From positions 2,029,001 through 2,093,000 of the forward strand of contig JAMKCF010000012.1 of assembly GCA_023634235.1 (NCBI GenBank): a stretch of 64,000 nt of DNA. The letters run 5' to 3'. The notes below the pieces were generated by a model. The model was given only the letters and a program-made list of their open reading frames with translations, had not been told where the DNA came from and did no database searches. The stretch is from Pisaster brevispinus. Lineage: Eukaryota; Echinodermata; Asteroidea; Forcipulatida; Asteriidae. A program made the position numbers and the translations under genes. Within the stretch, counting starts at the first letter, position 1. Each line of letters starts with the position of its first letter. Of the stretch, positions 60,101-64,000 are shown in pieces.

Positions 60101-63100
60101 TATGAACACAGAGCACAGCCAGAGACCAAAAGTGTTTGATTTTTCCGGAAGGAGGAAAACCGGAGCCTGGAGAATAACCCTCAAGGCAATCCAAAATTCT
60201 GATATATATTTATTTATTTATTATTATGGTTGGAAACTGTCACTTTTCATTTGCCAAATCTTATTAAGTTACCTGGACAAATATTTGTATTATTATTATT
60301 ATAGCAAAACTGTCATAGTGTTTGAGGGATTCAAAACTGAACTTCTGACCAAATCATGTATAGTTGCACCAGACATTATGCAAACTTAGCTCACAAACAA
60401 CTATATCCTCTACCTTTGCTCATTTGAAGGCCGTTTGCTTGAAATAAATTCTGGTTTACTTGACATGCTGCGGGATGAATCTGCAAATTAAAAAAAAAAG
60501 AGAGCAATTTTAAGAAAGAATGTGCCACATCGAGTTGACTGTGTAGGACCTTAGAAGTGCAAGGAAGACTTTCAGAGCAGACGCAGTGGTCTTCATCAAA
60601 TTTAGCACAATCCAAAATTACATCAACAGACTGTGCAAGTCTTGAGCGTATGGTCATGTAGCTAACTTACCCTCTTTCAGAATTTTTGTAGCTATGCCTC
60701 GAACCGGTCTTCCTCCCTCTTTAGTATTTCTGACCTGAATCCTACAAATTAACAAGAACAGTCTTTCATTAAAGAAAATGATAATAATAACTAAAAGAAT
60801 TTCATACATATACATCATCTTTTTCAAGGCCTAAAAATACACAAATCAACAAATTTATTTTATTTTATTTTGATTACCTATATCGCACAAACATCAAAAT
60901 TCGTACATAACCTTTCCATTAAAAACATCTAAAAATCTTGTAAAATGTTTAGAACAAATTTAACAGTTTAGCCTCAGTTTGCCACGACTCCATATTGAAT
61001 TTCTATTCACGTTGAGCCCTACATAGCTCCTAGGACAAGCTTTGAACTTGCACACTGAGGTTCCAATTTATCGCATGCAAGTTTCGAACTTGCGTGAGCC
61101 AAATATGCAACCTATCAACTAAAATCTGGCTGTAAAATTTGCCCGATCCGCGCAATCATCTGCCATCACCCTCTCTTGACTCTATTTCCTTAGGCAATGT
61201 TTATATCACAAACTTAAACATGGTCACATGATCTCCTCTCGACCAATCAGAATGGATAAACTGTCCCAGGTATTTATAAATCAATGTTATATAATAGGCA
61301 GTATACAGAAACTACAAAATAACAAAATTATTAGCAGTTTGCAGACTTAAGAGCTAAAAATACATCAAGTGAAAGATGACAAGAACTTTCAATTAAAGTT
61401 ACAATATAGCATGTCGGGGCGAAGTGGTATAGAACTCCAGTTCTGGTGTGGGTTCAAATCCCGGTGATGACATTTGTATCCTTGAGCATCACTGGAGGTA
61501 CATACAATTGGGTACCTGTGAGGGCGGAGATGGTTCTTGTGTTTGATTTTTCATAATGTTTGAGCGCCATGAACATCACTGCATGACAGATTTGAGTGCC
61601 ATACAAGAACCATTATGATTATTAGTTATTGTATTTTTTGGGGGGTTTCGGCCATCAGCCGAAACCACCTTTGTTTTCGTCGAGATTTTTATTTTTTTTT
61701 CACTATTATTATTCTTCTTTCCGAAAAAGTCTCATAGCATTTACACATGAAATTTGTTACCGTTCGATCTCAGGAACTACAGTCTTAAAAGACACAAACA
61801 ATACATCAAATGAAAGCCTGTGCTCTAACTTAGATCAAGCAGCAGTTTGACCGAGGGTTTTTAATCCTTTGTTGACGATATTAACGATTTAAAAACACGT
61901 ATCGTCAACAAAGCATGATCGTCGTGTGTGTGTACATTGCACGTAATTTACGCTGTACATCGCATACGGCCATCACTCCACACAGCCATTGCTTCTCACG
62001 CTAGGCATCGTAACACGCTGCTCACGGCCAGACCCACACAGCCCATAGTCCACGCGCATGGCATCGTTCGACCTTTGTACCGTTCATTTTGGTTCGCTGC
62101 TTCGCTTCTACAGTTAACGGTGCACCTGTATAGCGCCCTCTTGTTTGTGGGTGTCCTCGAACCTTATACGGAAGTGTTTTGGGATATTAGTAGCGGTTTG
62201 TTCTCGCACAATTTCATTGCATTCTCCCACCACAATTTATTTCAAGGTCTCTGCGGTAAAGCTTATTAATTACTTTATCATTGGTATGGTAGTTTATTAT
62301 TTACAATTATTTAAAACTTTATATCGTCTGAACCATAAAGTAAAAGAGTTATAATTTTTGTACCGTCTTGTTGCTTATAACAAAGTTCGTACGAAAAACG
62401 TGTTTTCATCATCGTGATGTCATCAGGTGTCAAATTAATTGTTACATTAATTCAACATTGACAACAAAGCCGAAACCCCAGTGTTTGTTCGTTACAAACT
62501 CGTTTCTAGTTTATTATTACAAGTAAAATTGAAAAATACACAAGTTTTCAGAGGGAGGTGACCAGCATATTCACCATCAGCCAAGATCCTCAGCATCTGG
62601 CTTTTACAGTGAAAAACATTAACGTGAAATAAAATACCATTCAAGTCAGTTTTAAAGTGATTCTGGAACAGACAGTGTTTATAAAGATGTCTTAAAACTG
62701 GGGAGTGAAGTGTTCTCGAGAGACATACACAAATGGCAACACAAAATTAAAACACATGTAAGTACAAATTTGGCCCAATAATGGCGCAATAATGTCTTTC
62801 AACTCATGCACCACTTGAGTTGTGCCAGCACCTGTGGGCAAAAATGTACATATAAGTTAATATAGGTACTAAAATCACAATGTCGGACCATAGGCAGTGT
62901 GTTGTCAGTGGAAGAGGTCAATACATCATGATATTTGGTCCTTGGATGAATGTACATGTAGGAACATTTTATCGAGTACAAGGGCTGACCTACATGTGGG
63001 TTCTAATAGATTTTTCAGGCCTTACTTGAACAATTCTTTCCGATTTTTCCCAAGGGCATGAAAACAAACCGGAAACCAGCCTAAAGTAGGGAGAATATCA

Positions 63101-63352
63101 TACCTAATACATGCAGGTGATTATAATGGGGGATTTTCAGCCCAAATTGGGAAGGGATGGTTGGTTACGTAAAAGGACTTTACCTGCTTTTCGGTTCCAC
63201 TGCTGTGCTAGGACCCGGTGCATCATCACCGTGGCCGTTGCTATCATTCAATGAGCCAACAAGGCCTTTTCTTACAGGGGGATGCTGAGCCCTCCTTCCT
63301 CTCACAGGAACCTCTTGGGAGTCCACATCCTCCTCCTCCTGCCTGTTGCTCT
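56912..63352 (-). CDS. Unrecognised nuclear-type protein, C-terminal half (5 exons, continues beyond window)
   Basis: Join 63352-63184, 60741-60671, 60480-60414, 58477-58307 and 57122-56912, which keeps an open frame through four introns with phases 2, 1, 2, 2. The first exon needs a phase-1 donor beyond the window or unrecognised, so the start is missing. The protein is hydrophilic and low in complexity, with acidic Ser/Glu tracts and basic clusters (RKRTRVQERPAKRQR) that look like a nuclear localisation signal. Near the C-terminus a CFICNKRIAKSLYAQH motif suggests a small zinc knuckle. I cannot name the family. UBZ- or RNF220-type zinc motifs came to mind but the match is weak. Confidence 0.72.
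57200..58300. other. Intron of the unknown gene, no feature seen
   Basis: It contains short plus-strand ORFs (57931-58140) without domain signature. 57440-57720 has fragments such as 'ttaaagagagatttgcaaac' and 'gagttccagagtttgggagc', possibly a decayed dispersed repeat. Confidence 0.3.
58307..58477 (-). CDS. Unknown gene exon D (nuclear localisation-like cluster)
   Basis: 171 bases between TTGAAAG and GTGAGT. It encodes STPISDEDTNESFSESND, LFQLVEDNNLYQRKRTR and PAKRQRLQDQKKQ. Two basic clusters about ten residues apart resemble a bipartite nuclear signal. Phase 2 in and 2 out. Both downstream terminal exons (57122 and 56354) can be joined in frame. Confidence 0.68.
58537..58762 (-). repeat. 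tRNA-derived SINE (Lys-type head)
   Basis: On plus: 'ggttgaacctgcaaactccg', 'ctaccaactgagctttctag', 'ctccctattttgccaatatc', 'ggggtgccagtctgag' and 'ttacccagtcaatttccctt'. These are the inverse head plus body of the family at 6090-6475. Confidence 0.6.
58790..59145. mobile_element. Foldback made of two head-to-head GGTAACACCATG elements
   Basis: The left arm (about 58796-58930) and right arm (about 58975-59130) are inverted. Both read 'cggtaacaccatgtgtata', 'gctttttattctac' and 'gtagatttggaaatcggga'-type sequence outward to inward. The unit is the same as the single copy at 18785-19010. The central ~45 bases include 'tccagcttatcagctactac'. Confidence 0.7.
59252..59421. mobile_element. MITE with CCCGGTTCAYACTTCCTGCGAATGCG ends
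   Basis: The left 'cccggttcacacttcctgcg' and right 'cgcaggaagtatgaaccggg' are inverted and continue inward ('aatgcgaatg' / 'cattcgcatt'-like). Length is about 170 bases. Fragments of the same end occur at about 5170 and 17013. A poly-G run follows. Confidence 0.7.
59425..60410. other. Intron of the unknown gene, no exon seen
   Basis: G-run at 59435-59449. 'gggaagggtatattgcgaag' near 60012 is followed by ORFs on both strands (59818-60194) without any domain. Inverted 'cttcccatgaaatatg' (59813) and 'catatttcatgggaagg' (60001) bound a 200-base palindromic MITE containing 'cgtacagaca' and 'cgcaatgtac'-type inverse words. Confidence 0.4.
60414..60480 (-). CDS. Unknown gene exon C
   Basis: 67 bases between TTTGCAG and GTAGAG. 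It encodes SSRSMSSKPEFISSKRPSNE, a Ser/Lys-rich linker. Phase 1 in, phase 2 out. Confidence 0.64.
60671..60741 (-). CDS. Unknown gene exon B
   Basis: This short exon of 71 bases, between ATTTGTAG and GTAAGT, encodes IQVRNTKEGGRPVRG and IATKILKE. Phase 2 in, phase 1 out. It is too short for a length-filtered ORF scan. The sequence looks globular and could be the edge of a folded domain that lies upstream. Confidence 0.66.
60742..61405. other. Intron of the unknown gene, no feature seen
   Basis: AT-rich. 61020-61090 has inverted 'agctttgaacttgca' and 'tgcaagtttcgaact' words. Nothing else can be supported. Confidence 0.3.
61408..61620 (+). repeat. tRNA-derived SINE, degenerate head
   Basis: 'ggcgaagtggtatagaactc' and 'gtgggttcaaatcccggtga' are A/B-box-like. 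They are followed by 'gacatttgtatccttgagca' and the tail 'ttgggtacctgtgagggcg'. Confidence 0.5.
61636..62517 (-). mobile_element. Hairpin-ended element, family B relative
   Basis: Read on the minus strand it starts 'ctagaaacgagtttgtaacg' with a 5' hairpin (gtttgt / acaaac), then 'actggggtttcggctttg'. It ends with the hairpin 'ggtttcggctgatggccgaa'. The subterminal 'gtttcggc' and 'gccgaaac' are inverted, as in family B with 'aggtgttcggg'. It contains 'atcatcgtgatgtcatcagg'. No ORF beyond 113 codons. Confidence 0.5.
62520..63183. other. Intron of the unknown gene, no feature seen
   Basis: No repeat or exon that I can support. Confidence 0.3.
63184..63352 (-). CDS. Unknown gene exon A
   Basis: The acceptor AAACTGACAG precedes 63352; the donor GTAAAG follows 63184. 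It encodes SNRQEEEDVDSQEVPVRG, AQHPPVRKGLVGSLNDS and APGPSTAVEPKS. Phase 1 in, phase 2 out. Frame continuity with exon B supports it. Confidence 0.68.
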
Positions 63353-64000
63353 CTGTCAGTTTAAAAACAGTACCAAGCTAGATTTATCAACAGTACTTGT
63401 ATTGACCCTCCTACTATGTATCTGGTATATAATAATCATATTGGAGTCTTTTGTTATACCAATATTGGATGCACATGAGAGAATTGTCACCGAATATAGT
63501 CATGAGTTGAAATGGAAAAGCCAGATTTTACCAAGTGATTTTATCTGAGACAAGGCAAGAACAACTACAAGGCTGGTAGAACAGAATGGACTACTTTCCC
63601 AACTGTTTATGAAGCAATTATGAATTTAGTGTCTTGCTCAAGAGCTCAAGTGTCATGACCGGGATTCAAACCCACACTCTGCTGCTGACGACAACAGAGC
63701 TTGGATCCGGTGAACTAGACCGCTCAGCAATGACACGCCATGAAATGCATTCAGTAGGCCTATTTGTTTTATCTACCTCACACATACATTGTACATCCTT
63801 GTTGTTTGAACAATTGTCACAATAAACATAAAAGACACACAGACAACAGTCAAACCCACACTCCTATATTAAATTTTGGGGCACCACACATCGTGGCAGT
63901 AAAATACATTGCAAAATCAAACAATATATGACACGTGACATGTGTTCTACCAGTGTGTGGTATATAAAGTGCACGTATCCACTAATAAGGCACTCAAGGC
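63353..64000. other. Upstream part of the unknown gene's intron, with a SINE
   Basis: A Leu/Ser-type SINE lies on the minus strand at about 63640-63745 ('gctgagcggtctagttcacc', B box 'gggtttgaatcccggtc', then 'gacacttgagctcttgagca'). No further exon of the unknown gene is evident before the window ends. Confidence 0.45.

Overview
This is a eukaryotic nuclear window, AT-rich, intron-rich and packed with short DNA elements and tRNA-derived SINEs. The protein families (a mitochondrial HOGA1 aldolase, a C2CD4-like protein), the GT-AG introns and the kinds of SINE/MITE suggest a marine invertebrate deuterostome, most likely an echinoderm. That placement is inference from style, not from a marker gene.

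Three genes can be built by splice-phase matching. (1) HOGA1 (4-hydroxy-2-oxoglutarate aldolase) is on the minus strand, with seven coding exons from 38308 down to 3270. It gives a complete 340-residue reading frame with the family's active-site residues in place. (2) A C2CD4-like tandem-C2 protein is on the plus strand, with three exons from 45351 to 47855, 544 residues, and a TATA box about 130 bases upstream of the ATG. (3) The 3' part of an unrecognised minus-strand gene enters from beyond 64000. Five exons run from 63352 down to a stop at 56912. An alternative, phase-compatible last exon lies at 56354-56006.

The main mobile element is a near-complete DIRS-type retrotransposon (about 6911-13164, minus strand) inside HOGA1 intron 6. 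It carries a gag-like ORF, a reverse transcriptase/RNase H/tyrosine recombinase ORF, inverted terminal repeats and a readable internal complementary region. It sits in the second copy of a local tandem duplication whose first copy preserves the empty site. It has an in-frame stop and probable gag frameshifts, so this copy is probably defective.

Elsewhere, HOGA1 intron 4 (19816-32151) holds a cluster of hairpin-ended elements rich in ATGACGTCAT and CCGGTT/CCGGAA palindromes, with relatives at 61.6-62.5 kb. Between HOGA1 and the C2 gene lie a Mutator-like element with 9-bp target duplication (40023-41270), palindrome arrays, a TA-flanked MITE and a 20-copy 30-bp minisatellite (44050-44640) that is open in four reading frames. 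From 48 to 56 kb there are more MITEs, tandem repeats and interspersed repeats. No true tRNA, rRNA, CRISPR or prokaryotic features were found. All gene models come from reading splice sites and frames by eye; no database search was possible.
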